Shown here one piece after another: positions 1 to 8,480 of a stretch of DNA of 64,000 nucleotides. How positions within the stretch are numbered: position 1 is the stretch's first letter; every line of letters starts with the position of its first letter. Under the pieces are notes generated by a model. That model worked only from the letters and a program-made list of their open reading frames with translations. It was not told where the DNA came from and did no database searches. A program made the position numbers and the translations under genes. The stretch comes from an uncultured Prevotellaceae bacterium (lineage in GTDB: Bacteria; Bacteroidota; Bacteroidia; Bacteroidales; Muribaculaceae). The stretch lies in NCBI GenBank assembly GCA_900318205.1, contig ONJS01000004.1, forward strand, positions 186,001 through 250,000, in the 5' to 3' direction.

Positions 1-245
1 TCATGGGCAAGAATCCCAAGATGATTGGCAAGGACAAAAAGAATATCGCTGTGCCCGATGCCTTCTTCAAGGTGCTGTATGCCCCCGACCAGGGCCGCGC
101 CATCGCCTTCATCTACCCCAATACGCCGTGCCCGGGCGGCATCAAAAAGTACGCCGTGACAGTCGCCGAGGTGGAGCGCCGCACAGGGCTGACTTTCTCT
201 AACGCCCTCCCCAAGCACCAATGCAAGATTGAAGACTGGGAATAA
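1..245 (+). CDS. DNA/RNA non-specific endonuclease (NUC family), C-terminal end only
   Basis: The reading frame is open at the left edge, so the gene starts outside the window and only about 80 C-terminal residues are present. The segment (VPDAFFKVLYAPDQGRAIAF, then a Tyr-Ala-Val-Thr/Val-Glu-x-x-Thr-Gly-Leu stretch, ending in a Lys/Glu-Asp-Trp tail) aligns by eye with the last third of the complete NUC-type nuclease at 2627-3529. It would be the C-terminal part of a beta-beta-alpha-metal nuclease that cuts DNA and RNA without sequence specificity. The catalytic RGH region lies upstream of the window. The Met at position 3 is probably internal rather than a start. A hairpin terminator follows 24 bp after the stop. 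Confidence 0.8.
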   Translation, partial: MGKNPKMIGKDKKNIAVPDAFFKVLYAPDQGRAIAFIYPNTPCPGGIKKYAVTVAEVERRTGLTFSNALPKHQCKIEDWE

Positions 246-268
246 TACCCTCTTGATAAAATACGATG

Positions 269-300
269 AAAGGACATGGTGCCCATGTCCTTTTATTGTT
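269..300 (+). terminator. Rho-independent terminator after the first nuclease gene
   Basis: A perfect 11-bp inverted repeat (AAAGGACATGG at 269-279, CCATGTCCTTT at 83-93 of the same hundred, i.e. 283-293) has a 3-nt loop and is followed by TTTTATTGTT. It lies between the first stop codon and the DUF4838 gene. Confidence 0.8.
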
Positions 301-342
301 GTATCTTTACTGCCTGAAATTAAACACTAACCCTTTAGGCTT

Positions 343-2523
343 ATGAAAAAATTATTGTTGTTTGCTGTTGTGATGCTGGCTGCCATGCAGGCATCGGCAC
401 AGTTGCAAGTAATGAAAAACGGCAAGGCGCGGGCGGCGATTGCCATCGTTGAAGAGAGTGAAGTCAACCGGGATGCAGCCATGTTACTGAACAAGTTTGT
501 TGAGCGCATGAGCGGGGTGAGGTTGCCAATCTCAATCGATAAGGACAGGAAGAATCTGATCCTTATCGGTGGCACGACCGACGAAGCCGGCGAGGACGGC
601 TTTGTCATCGATTGCCATGACGGCCGCTTAACCATCAAGAGCGGCGGTGGCAAGGGGGCTCTCTATGGTGTGGCAACGCTGCTGGAAAACGAATTAGGCG
701 TGCGCTACTATGCCGCCAACGCTTGGACCGTAGAGCCACGCACCAATATCATGATTGACCAACAGCACCATGCCGAGACGCCTTCATTCCGCTATCGCCA
801 GACACAGACCTACGGCACCGAGGACCCCGATTATGTGGCTTTCTACAGGCTCAAGGAACCCAAAGAGATCTTTGCAGCCAACATGTGGGTCCACACCTTT
901 AACCAGATTTTGCCGGCATCTGTCTATGGCAAAGCACACCCCGAATACTACTCCTTCTTCAACGGCGTGCGCCATCCCGGTACACACAGCCAGTGGTGCC
1001 TGACCAATCCCGAGGTCTTTGAACTAGCCGCTGCCAAGATTGACAGCATCTTCAAGGCCAATCCCGGCATGAAGCTCATCTCAGTGAGTCAGAACGACGG
1101 CAACGGCACGCAATGTGCCTGCCCCGAGTGCAAGGCCGTGGACGAGTACGAGGGTTCGCCGTCGGGCAATCTGGTTCGCTTCATGAACAAATTGGCCCAG
1201 CGTTTCCCCGACAAGGAATTCTCGACGCTGGCCTACCTGTACAGCATGCAGCCTCCCAAGCACACCAAACCGCTGCCCAACGTGAACATCATGCTGTGCA
1301 GCATCGACAGCAAACGTGAAGTTCCCTTGACCGAGAATGCCAGCGGGCGCGACTTCATGCGCGCGCTGAAGGGTTGGGGCAAGATATCGGACAACATTTT
1401 CGTCTGGGACTATGGCATCAACTTCGATAACCTGGTCACCCCGTTCCCCAACTTCCATGTGCTGCAGCCCAACATGAAGCTGTTCAAGGAGAACCATGCC
1501 ACGATGCTGTTTGAGCAGGTGGCTGGTTTCAGGGGCGTGGACTTCAGCGAGCTGCGTGCCTATATGATATCCAAACTGATGTGGAACGTCGATGCCGATA
1601 CCGACAGCCTGATGCACACCTTCCTGGACGGTTACTACGGTAAAGCCGCCCCCTATCTGTACCGTTACCTCAAGATGCGCGAGGGCGCTCTGCTGGGCAG
1701 CGGCAAGGACCTGTGGATCTATGACTCGCCCGTGTCGCACAAGGAGGGCATGCTGCGCCCCTATTTGCTGGCACAGTACGATGACCTGTTCGACCAGGCC
1801 GAGGCGGCAGTTGCCGAGGATGAGATGCTACTCAAACGTGTCCATGCTGCACGGCTGCAGCAGCAATATAGCAAGTTGGAACTTGAGCGCACCTCGGCCG
1901 AGGGCGACCGTGAGGAGCGCATCCGCGAGGTGGAACTCTTCCGTCAACGCGGTAACGAGGCGGGCATCAAGTCCCTGACCGAACGCAAGAACTCGGTAAA
2001 TGATTACTGTGACCTGTACCTGGAGCGCTTCCTACCGGGCATCAGCAACAACCTCGCCCTGGGAGCCAAAGTCACCTACAAGAACCTGCCTGAGTACCGA
2101 TTCGTACCCATCTCGGGAACAGCACTGACCGACGGACTGTTCGGTGGATCGACCTACGGAGAAAGTTGGGTCGGCTGGGTCGGCGAAGATGCCGAACTGG
2201 TAATCGATCTTGGCGAGGAGAAACAGTTCACGACGGTGCGCACCGACTGCCTGCACAATCTGGGTGCCTGGATTTTCCTGCCCAAGAGCGTGTCTTATGC
2301 CATTTCGAGCGACAACGTGAACTTTACCGACGTCGGCACCTTCAACTTTGAGGAGGACCGAGACATGTCGCCCAAGTACCGCTGGGCGACGATTACCCTG
2401 CCCCAGGCCGTAACGGCTCGCTACGTCAAGGTAAACCTGAAGACCATCGGCGCCTGCCCCGACTGGCACTTCGGCGTCGGTTATGACGGCTACTTCTTCA
2501 TCGACGAGATTCAGGTGAAGTGA
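343..2523 (+). CDS. Secreted DUF4838 protein with C-terminal discoidin (F5/8 type C) domain
   Basis: This 726-residue protein starts with a signal peptide (KKLLLFAVVMLAAMQASA). Residues about 25-130 resemble the non-catalytic alpha/beta domain that precedes GH20/GH67 catalytic domains (ILIGGTTDEAGEDGFVI, then GALYGVATLLE). Residues about 150-470 match the DUF4838 barrel seen in Bacteroidota, with conserved CACPECKAVDEYEG and Trp-rich segments. A helical linker follows. The last 140 or so residues look like a galactose-binding discoidin domain (LVIDLGEEKQFTTVRTDCLH, ending ARYVKVNLKT). Family members are presumed carbohydrate-active but I know of no firm substrate. It sits between two paralogous NUC nuclease genes. 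The role in glycan binding or cleavage outside the cytoplasm is inferred. Confidence 0.78.
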   Translation: MKKLLLFAVVMLAAMQASAQLQVMKNGKARAAIAIVEESEVNRDAAMLLNKFVERMSGVRLPISIDKDRKNLILIGGTTDEAGEDGFVIDCHDGRLTIKSGGGKGALYGVATLLENELGVRYYAANAWTVEPRTNIMIDQQHHAETPSFRYRQTQTYGTEDPDYVAFYRLKEPKEIFAANMWVHTFNQILPASVYGKAHPEYYSFFNGVRHPGTHSQWCLTNPEVFELAAAKIDSIFKANPGMKLISVSQNDGNGTQCACPECKAVDEYEGSPSGNLVRFMNKLAQRFPDKEFSTLAYLYSMQPPKHTKPLPNVNIMLCSIDSKREVPLTENASGRDFMRALKGWGKISDNIFVWDYGINFDNLVTPFPNFHVLQPNMKLFKENHATMLFEQVAGFRGVDFSELRAYMISKLMWNVDADTDSLMHTFLDGYYGKAAPYLYRYLKMREGALLGSGKDLWIYDSPVSHKEGMLRPYLLAQYDDLFDQAEAAVAEDEMLLKRVHAARLQQQYSKLELERTSAEGDREERIREVELFRQRGNEAGIKSLTERKNSVNDYCDLYLERFLPGISNNLALGAKVTYKNLPEYRFVPISGTALTDGLFGGSTYGESWVGWVGEDAELVIDLGEEKQFTTVRTDCLHNLGAWIFLPKSVSYAISSDNVNFTDVGTFNFEEDRDMSPKYRWATITLPQAVTARYVKVNLKTIGACPDWHFGVGYDGYFFIDEIQVK

Positions 2524-2554
2524 GTCCCTAGTCCCTAGTTGGGCATCCCTCAAC

Positions 2555-2589
2555 GTCTAAAGTCTAAGATCTAAAGTCTAAGGTCTAAA
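2555..2589. repeat. Short tandem GTCTAA-type repeats
   Basis: Five to six imperfect copies of a 6-8 bp unit (GTCTAAA, GTCTAAG, ATCTAAA) lie in the 100-bp gap between the DUF4838 and nuclease genes. Related low-complexity runs occur after other genes in this window (about 16048-16078, 52424-52453 and 61129-61150). Confidence 0.6.
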
Positions 2590-2602
2590 TCAAAAAAATT
2601 AG

Positions 2603-2610
2603 TAACTTTG
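2603..2610 (+). promoter_or_regulatory. Bacteroidota -7 box (TAACTTTG)
   Basis: TAACTTTG matches the TAnnTTTG -7 consensus of the Bacteroidota primary sigma factor. It lies 17-24 bp before the nuclease start. No clear TTTG -33 box is present at the usual 20-bp distance, so it is only moderately supported. Confidence 0.45.
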
Positions 2611-2626
2611 TCGCCAAGAAATACTG

Positions 2627-3529
2627 ATGACTATGAAAAAGAAACAGAGAAGGAGCATATATTATGTGCTGGCAGTACTATTGCTGGGACTTGCAGGGTA
2701 TCACGGATACCAGAAAACCGGGTTCTACAAGAGTGCTTATAACGACGAACTGCCCACCGAGCAGACGACCCAGCAACAATCTTATCAGGAGGGTAAGGAA
2801 TACCAGTCCACTGGCGACCTGGGACTGCTGGACGTGATACTGCCTGACAATTTGGAAAACCAGACGGTACGCTACAAGGCCATCACGGTGTATTTCAACA
2901 AGAATTACCGTGTGCCCAACTGTGTGGCCTATGAGCTGACCAGCACCATGACGTCGATGGCCGACTCACGTGAGGCCGAGAATCGCGCCGACTACAAGTT
3001 TGAGCGCGACCATGACGTGAAGGGATGCCCCGACTGGTGGGACTACAAGGAGAGCGGCTACACCCGTGGCCACATGGCGCCTGCGATGGATATGCGCTGG
3101 AACAAGACTGCGATGGCACAGTGCTTCCTGATGACCAATATCTGCCCTCAGCTCGACGAGATGAACGACGGCGAGTGGCGCCACGTCGAGGAAGCCGTGC
3201 ACAAGTGGTCACGCACTGCCGACCGCCTCATCATCTTCACGGGCCCCATCTTCTCGGATAACATGGACCGCATCGGCAAACACTATGACATCGTTGTTCC
3301 CGAGCGTTTCTTTAAAGTCATTTATTCGCCCAATCAGAACCGCGCCATCGCCTTTGTGATGGAGAACAAGCCGATACCCAACAGTTGGACCAACTATGCC
3401 ACCACCATCGACAAGGTGGAGGAGCTGACGGGATATGACTTTCTCCCTTCTCTCGAGGATAAGGTCGAAGACGTTATTGAGAGTAAAGAGAACATTAAGG
3501 ACTGGCCTAAATATTACCCACGCAGATGA
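2627..3529 (+). CDS. Membrane-anchored DNA/RNA non-specific endonuclease (NUC family)
   Basis: This 300-residue protein has an N-terminal membrane anchor or uncleaved signal (IYYVLAVLLLGLAGYHGY, about residues 10-27) after a basic start, so the nuclease domain should lie outside the cytoplasmic membrane. The beta-beta-alpha-metal motif is present as YTRGHMAPAMDM (about residues 144-155), a DRGH-type motif with Thr for Asp and the catalytic His retained. It is followed by the family's metal-binding segment FLMTNICPQLDEMNDGEW (Asn and Gln-Leu). Members degrade double- and single-stranded nucleic acid with a divalent metal. The stop overlaps the mnmE start (ATGA), so the two are translationally coupled. 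It is a paralogue of the partial gene at the left edge. An ATG two codons downstream (2633) is an alternative start. Confidence 0.88.
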   Translation: MTMKKKQRRSIYYVLAVLLLGLAGYHGYQKTGFYKSAYNDELPTEQTTQQQSYQEGKEYQSTGDLGLLDVILPDNLENQTVRYKAITVYFNKNYRVPNCVAYELTSTMTSMADSREAENRADYKFERDHDVKGCPDWWDYKESGYTRGHMAPAMDMRWNKTAMAQCFLMTNICPQLDEMNDGEWRHVEEAVHKWSRTADRLIIFTGPIFSDNMDRIGKHYDIVVPERFFKVIYSPNQNRAIAFVMENKPIPNSWTNYATTIDKVEELTGYDFLPSLEDKVEDVIESKENIKDWPKYYPRR

Positions 3530-4923
3530 ATACAATTGACTTAACAGGCATCGGCAGTGACACCATCTGTGCTGTCTCGACCCCACAGGGACGCGGCGGC
3601 ATTGCCGTGATTCGCGTGAGCGGACCGCAGGCGCTGGACATTGTCGGACAACGATGGCAAGGCAAACCGCTTGCCGACATGATGACGCACACCGTCCATC
3701 TGGGACAGATTGTGGACACCCATGGAGACATGCTTGACCAGGCTGTGCTGACGGTCTATCGGGCACCCAACTCGTTCACTGGCGAGGATGTGGTGGAACT
3801 GGCATGCCATGGCTCGACATGGATACAGCAACAGGTTATCCAGACGCTGATTGATGCGGGTTGCCGCCATGCCACGGCAGGAGAGTTCACGCGCCGCGCC
3901 TTCGCCAACGGACGCATGGACCTGTCGCAGGCCGAAGCCGTCGCTGACGTCATTGATGCGCAGTCCCGTGCTGCCCACCATGTGGCAATGAACCAGATGC
4001 GCGGCCGCTACAGCGACGAGTTGAAGGCCCTGCGTGACAAACTGCTGCATTTCACGGCACTGATTGAACTGGAACTGGACTTCAGCGAGGAAGACGTGAC
4101 CTTTGCCGACCGTAGCGAGGTGACCGCACTGGCCCGCGACATCCACACGCTGATCAGCCGCCTGGCCGACAGTTACCGTGACGGCAACGCCATCCGTAAC
4201 GGTCTGCCCGTCGCCATTGTGGGACAGACCAATGCGGGAAAGTCCACCCTGCTGAATGCCCTGCTGCGTGACGACCGTGCGCTCGTGAGCGACATCCACG
4301 GCACCACGCGCGACACCATTGAGGACACCGTGATCATGGGTGGCACGCTGTTCCGCTTCATTGACACGGCAGGTATCCGTCAGTCTAACGATGCCGTTGA
4401 GCAAATGGGTATCATGCGCACTTGGCAGGCTATTGACAAAGCCAACGTCGTGCTCTGGATCGTTGACGTCACCAGTGCTGACACCAGCATGGCCCATAAT
4501 ATCCTAACCCGATGCGAGGGCAAGGCCCTTATCGTCATACTCAACAAGACCGACCTTGACGACGATGTTGCCGCGAGAAGCGAGCTAAACGACCTTCTGC
4601 CCGAGGGCATTCCTGTCGTGGCTATTAGCGCCAAACGCGAGAGCGACATCGAGGCCCTGCGTGACCTCATCGTCAAGAATTCGGCCCTGCCCGACGTGGA
4701 AAACGACGCCGTCATCGTCACCAACGCCCGCCACTATCAGGCCCTGACACGTGCCCGCGACGCCATCACCCGCGCCATCGAAGGCCTCGAAAAAGGACTC
4801 AGCGGCGACCTCCTCGACCAGGACATCCGCGAGTGCCTCCACTGGCTCGGTGAAATCACCGGCGAAATCACCACCGACAACATCCTCGGCGAGATCTTCT
4901 CCCACTTCTGCATCGGCAAGTAG
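3526..4923 (+). CDS. mnmE: tRNA uridine-5-carboxymethylaminomethyl(34) modification GTPase MnmE
   Basis: This 465-residue protein has full MnmE architecture. An N-terminal tetrahydrofolate-binding domain (DTICAVSTPQGRGGIAVIRV) is followed by a helical domain into which a G domain is inserted. G1 is GQTNAGKST at about residue 232, G2 is the TTRDT motif, G3 is DTAGI, and G4 is NKTD. The protein ends in the hallmark CIGK, whose Cys is needed for activity. With MnmG it installs the cmnm5 group on U34 of tRNAs reading split codon boxes. The ATG overlaps the stop of the nuclease gene by 4 bp, an unusual partner for this housekeeping gene. The G1 motif has Gln-Thr where GRPN is more typical. Confidence 0.97.
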   Translation: MNTIDLTGIGSDTICAVSTPQGRGGIAVIRVSGPQALDIVGQRWQGKPLADMMTHTVHLGQIVDTHGDMLDQAVLTVYRAPNSFTGEDVVELACHGSTWIQQQVIQTLIDAGCRHATAGEFTRRAFANGRMDLSQAEAVADVIDAQSRAAHHVAMNQMRGRYSDELKALRDKLLHFTALIELELDFSEEDVTFADRSEVTALARDIHTLISRLADSYRDGNAIRNGLPVAIVGQTNAGKSTLLNALLRDDRALVSDIHGTTRDTIEDTVIMGGTLFRFIDTAGIRQSNDAVEQMGIMRTWQAIDKANVVLWIVDVTSADTSMAHNILTRCEGKALIVILNKTDLDDDVAARSELNDLLPEGIPVVAISAKRESDIEALRDLIVKNSALPDVENDAVIVTNARHYQALTRARDAITRAIEGLEKGLSGDLLDQDIRECLHWLGEITGEITTDNILGEIFSHFCIGK

Positions 4924-5041
4924 ATTTTGCGTGGGTAAATATATTATTCGGGTGAATTTCGCCAATCATGAGGTGAACACCAGCGCTCCCCCGAGATAGT
5001 CGAAAATAGCCGAGGAATTAAAATATCTCATATGTGGAGAT

Positions 5042-6538
5042 TTACGTTTTCACATGTGATTTTGGAAGATATACATTCCAGCTTAAACAATGTAAAGCGC
5101 CACCTTCTTTTGCAATTTCTTCTGCCATTTCTATTTGACTGATATTGCAATCGGGGAAAGCATTTTGAATATATTGTTGGGCTATTGCATCTTCTGGAAT
5201 ATCGAATATAGGCATTATGATGTTCTTGCCTACTTGTAGGAAGTTGATATAAGCCCAGTTGAGATCACAACAAGGTGTATCAACTTTATCCTTGAAACGC
5301 ATTTCTGTTACCTCAAAACCATAACTTTCAAGAATCTCATCTGGATAGCAATCTCCATGATTACCCATCAGTATTCGATTATCCCCACACCATTTGATGA
5401 AACCATCTGAATGTCCATAAACATCGTCTTCATGTGAAGTCCAGGGAATAATGATAACAGGATGACCAAGCTCTGATTCCAATAAAGCCTTAAAGTCTGC
5501 ATCATCTTTCTTTTTTCTGTTTTCTGAAAACACCTTATCTGTCATCACAATATATGGACCGCATGGCACCATATTACCACCATCAATGATGAGATTGGTT
5601 GAACGGCAACTGATGCCCATACCACGCAACACCTTGGTTGCATCAGTAATTGTCTCAATATCATCCATATTTACAAGATAATTTGGATAATAATGATAAT
5701 TTAAAAATTCATCTTTATCCAATTGAATAGGCATATAATCACGTACCCAATAATCATTTGTACATTTCAGCTCCTTATACTCTATCCCCAATTGTTCAAA
5801 TAGATTAGCCAAACGCTGATAAAACTCAGGACCACCACCGTTCTTATCCTTCAACCAAGGAGAGATAAAAACCATATTAGTATCTTCATCATGCATCAAT
5901 TTATCACATCGTATATATCTATAGAGTTTACCCTTAAATGTGGAAAAATCGTCGCATAGTTTTTCTTTCTCTGGATATACATGATAATTGTTAAGAATAC
6001 CGCTCACCTTTTCCTTGACAATCTGCTTCGGTTGCAGAATATTGATTCGAGGTCTACGAATGTATCCTACTATACCGTTTTCGTACTTAACAAGATGTGG
6101 TTCATTGAAACTGCTGGTCGTATCATTGTGTTTGAATAATTCAGCACACCTTAAAGGTCCACTCAAGACCTTACTACTGCCAACCTCATTGACACAAATT
6201 AATTGACGAATGAGAATGCCACCAAAGTATGAAGTATCATTAAGATCATATTTTTTTGATTCTCGACACTCTATATTACTTTTAAAATTCAAATCAACAC
6301 CCCCAAATCTATTGTTGTACCAGCATAATGATTTTGATGAACGTGGATAAGTGATAATATCACGATGATTCTTGTTGTAGAAGTAAAACTCAATCTCTTT
6401 GAAGAGATACACCATCTCACCCTTTTGAATAGCAAAACTTTCAAACAGCATTTTTGCTATTTGTTCAAAACGCTCTTCGATGTCAGATGTGTTCATGATG
6501 TCATCAAGAGTCATTAGTTGTCGGAGTTGTTCTATCAT
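5042..6538 (-). CDS. Fusion protein: uncharacterised N-terminal domain plus agmatine/peptidylarginine deiminase (PAD_porph-like)
   Basis: This protein has 498 residues; ordinary bacterial agmatine deiminases have about 340-370. From about residue 215 it matches the PAD_porph/agmatine deiminase fold: TNDYWVRDYMPIQ (substrate Trp and Asp), IIDGGNMVPCG, SHEDDVYGHSDGFIKW (catalytic His and Asp) and GGALHCLSWN with the nucleophile Cys at 484. Such enzymes hydrolyse a guanidino group to a ureido group plus ammonia. The first 190 or so residues (IEFYFYNKNHRDIITYPR, a Trp-Tyr/GG-x-D-L block, then FGGILIRQLI) resemble a stand-alone family of Bacteroidota hypothetical proteins; I know no function for it. 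The gene is AT-rich relative to its flanks and follows the nuclease gene at 6568-7572 by 29 bp in the same direction, so the pair is probably an operon. Substrate is unknown. Confidence 0.75.
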   Translation of the reverse strand: MIEQLRQLMTLDDIMNTSDIEERFEQIAKMLFESFAIQKGEMVYLFKEIEFYFYNKNHRDIITYPRSSKSLCWYNNRFGGVDLNFKSNIECRESKKYDLNDTSYFGGILIRQLICVNEVGSSKVLSGPLRCAELFKHNDTTSSFNEPHLVKYENGIVGYIRRPRINILQPKQIVKEKVSGILNNYHVYPEKEKLCDDFSTFKGKLYRYIRCDKLMHDEDTNMVFISPWLKDKNGGGPEFYQRLANLFEQLGIEYKELKCTNDYWVRDYMPIQLDKDEFLNYHYYPNYLVNMDDIETITDATKVLRGMGISCRSTNLIIDGGNMVPCGPYIVMTDKVFSENRKKKDDADFKALLESELGHPVIIIPWTSHEDDVYGHSDGFIKWCGDNRILMGNHGDCYPDEILESYGFEVTEMRFKDKVDTPCCDLNWAYINFLQVGKNIIMPIFDIPEDAIAQQYIQNAFPDCNISQIEMAEEIAKEGGALHCLSWNVYLPKSHVKT

Positions 6539-6567
6539 TTGTATGTTGTCATAATAATGGTGTTACA

Positions 6568-7572
6568 CTAATCAATCCCAAAATATACTTTTTTGTACCA
6601 ATTTGACCAATCTGGCAAATAAGCTACTGATTTATCAATAAGTACATTAGACTTAAAACCATAGAACTTGGGAGAATTTCTTGTCAGTTGTTGATATTCA
6701 TTCATCGTCTTGTCAAGAAAACAATTCTCTGGATGAGAAACAACAGAGAAATAGACCTCACCAAAAACGCCTCTATTTTCAAGTTCAAATGCCAACATTT
6801 GATTCCTCCAAAGTTGGTTCATACCTCCTCTAAATGGGCAACCATTATCTTCGTATTCACCGCAGAAGAACGAATACTGTTTTTCCATGATTTTCCAATA
6901 ATAGTAGCCACAATGTTTGTGGTAATAACACTTATCGTGGTTTTTCAGCAATTCTTTTATGCCACAAGATGTGCAATTGGCTTTCTCTGATTCAGAAATA
7001 CCTTTTGAACGATAGGCTCCACAAGTTGTGAATTCCCGTTCTGTCAACTTGTGTTCTATGAGCCAAAGGCAGAGCTCGTTGTTTTGATTTCGATATGCTA
7101 TAGCAACATCTGAGTCTGTGCCTGCATGAGGGCTATGGTCACCTAGAAGGCCTTTTGAACCTTCTAATGTTGAATCCCAATACTCAAAGCAATAGCCTTT
7201 GCGAAGTTGTTTCCTGTCAATATGATCAAACCCTATAGGTGCGACACCTGATTCTTTTAATATCTTATCAGCATACTCGCTCTCCAATATAGGCACAAAT
7301 AGGTTAATACATGCTGTTTGAGAACTTGCCACATGTACAGAAGCTGCAATATGTGGTTTATATGCAAACTTGCTTTCTTGTATCTCTTCCACTATTGTCT
7401 TAATACCCTCATATAGAATAACAGGTATTCTCGCATCACAATATGGCTTTGGAAATAAACAATTGTGTTCAATACCTCTATTCGAGATTCCATGATCCTT
7501 AATTTGAAGAATCTCTTCTTTGTACTTAATCAGGTACGAATAAACCCTCTGTTGAAAATCTTGATAAGACAT
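6568..7572 (-). CDS. PD-(D/E)XK-like putative restriction endonuclease (PGN_0703-like)
   Basis: This 334-residue protein carries a plausible PD-(D/E)XK core: HAGTDSDVAIAYR (acidic residue) followed about 15 residues later by LWLIEHKLTEREF (Glu-x-Lys). The 'GTD-x-D-V-A ... IE-x-K-T-E-x-E-F-T-x-C-G' layout is what I recall for the PGN_0703-type putative endonucleases of Bacteroidota. Several Cys/His pairs (CTSCGIKELL, CYYHKHCGYYYWK, CGEYEDNGCPF) suggest a bound metal or Fe-S cluster. No signal peptide or membrane segment is seen. It is the first gene of the AT-rich unit with the deiminase fusion. No methyltransferase gene lies nearby, so a classical restriction-modification pair is not supported. 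The family assignment is from memory. Confidence 0.6.
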   Translation of the reverse strand: MSYQDFQQRVYSYLIKYKEEILQIKDHGISNRGIEHNCLFPKPYCDARIPVILYEGIKTIVEEIQESKFAYKPHIAASVHVASSQTACINLFVPILESEYADKILKESGVAPIGFDHIDRKQLRKGYCFEYWDSTLEGSKGLLGDHSPHAGTDSDVAIAYRNQNNELCLWLIEHKLTEREFTTCGAYRSKGISESEKANCTSCGIKELLKNHDKCYYHKHCGYYYWKIMEKQYSFFCGEYEDNGCPFRGGMNQLWRNQMLAFELENRGVFGEVYFSVVSHPENCFLDKTMNEYQQLTRNSPKFYGFKSNVLIDKSVAYLPDWSNWYKKVYFGID

Positions 7573-7793
7573 AAGCGGTAAGTTATCTATGGACTAGGAA
7601 TATCTGTAATTTCTACTTTTCCTTACGAGATTTCTGCGGACTCTGCTTGCGAGTTTCTTCAGATTATAAATAATACCGTCAACGTATACCAAAGAATAAT
7701 TTAAAAGTATACCTGTTTGTAAGCAGTTCACTAATACGAAGAGTTTGTTGCTATGTCAAAAATGTGTTGTCGGCTGGTTGAGTGGGTGTGCAT

Positions 7794-8387
7794 TTATCCA
7801 TTAAGGACGGCATCCATCTCGCTTGCCACCCGGGCTTCACAATCCCTCATGGCATTGAGCGTCTTTTGCAGCACCTCATCTAAGGGCCATCCCAGCATTT
7901 CTGCACCCTTTTCAATCACCTCGCGGGAACAACCGGCAGCAAATGCTTTGGTCTTGTACTTCTTCTTGAGAGACTTCAGCTCCATGTCCTGGACACTCTT
8001 TGACGGGCGCATCAGTGCAGCTGCCCAAATCAGTCCTGTCAGTTCATCGGTAGCGAAGAGCACCTTCTCCATCAGGTGTTCAGGCTTTACATCCACGTGC
8101 AAGCCATAAGCGTGACTACAGATGGCATGAATCATTTCTTCGCCCACGCCCCCTGCACGCAGCAGTTCAGGTGCCTTGATGCAATGCTCCTCAGGATACT
8201 GCTCAAAGTCGATGTCGTGCAGCAGTCCTACCATACCCCAGAAATCCACTTCGTCGGCAAATCCGAGTTGCCCAGCATACCATCGCATGACGCCTTCCAC
8301 CGTCAACGCATGCTGCAGGTGAAACGGGTCTTTGTTGTACTTCCTCAGCAGCTCCCAAGCTGCCTCTCTTGTGATTTGACTTTCCAT
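7794..8387 (-). CDS. HD-domain phosphohydrolase family protein
   Basis: This 197-residue cytosolic protein begins with a short helical segment, then LQHALTVEGVM (first metal His, about residue 25), the HD pair in GMVGLLHDIDFEQYPEEH (about residues 53-65), a later His in AICSHAYG, and an Asp in LFATDELTGLIWAAAL. This is the layout of small HDIG-type hydrolases in Bacteroidota that act on phosphomonoesters or nucleotides; the substrate cannot be read from sequence. The start is the ATG preceding ESQITREAAW. It follows the FAD oxidoreductase gene by about 93 bp on the same strand. Base composition returns here to that of the GC-rich backbone, marking the edge of the AT-rich unit. Confidence 0.82.
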   Translation of the reverse strand: MESQITREAAWELLRKYNKDPFHLQHALTVEGVMRWYAGQLGFADEVDFWGMVGLLHDIDFEQYPEEHCIKAPELLRAGGVGEEMIHAICSHAYGLHVDVKPEHLMEKVLFATDELTGLIWAAALMRPSKSVQDMELKSLKKKYKTKAFAAGCSREVIEKGAEMLGWPLDEVLQKTLNAMRDCEARVASEMDAVLNG

Positions 8388-8480
8388 ATATCTTTCATTT
8401 TGATTATCGCCATCTCTTCACGAGCGTCCTTTCCCTTCTGTGAGAGATTGAGTGTGAATAATTACTATTTATCTTATCGG

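Noticed and set aside
3541-4497. A 318-codon open frame antisense to mnmE
   Set aside because: Shadow of a certain housekeeping gene.
7573-7793. A promoter for the nuclease-deiminase unit
   Set aside because: The 220-bp AT-rich gap has a near match on the minus strand (TATTCTTTG, one base too long) but no convincing -7/-33 pair. I see nothing else in it.
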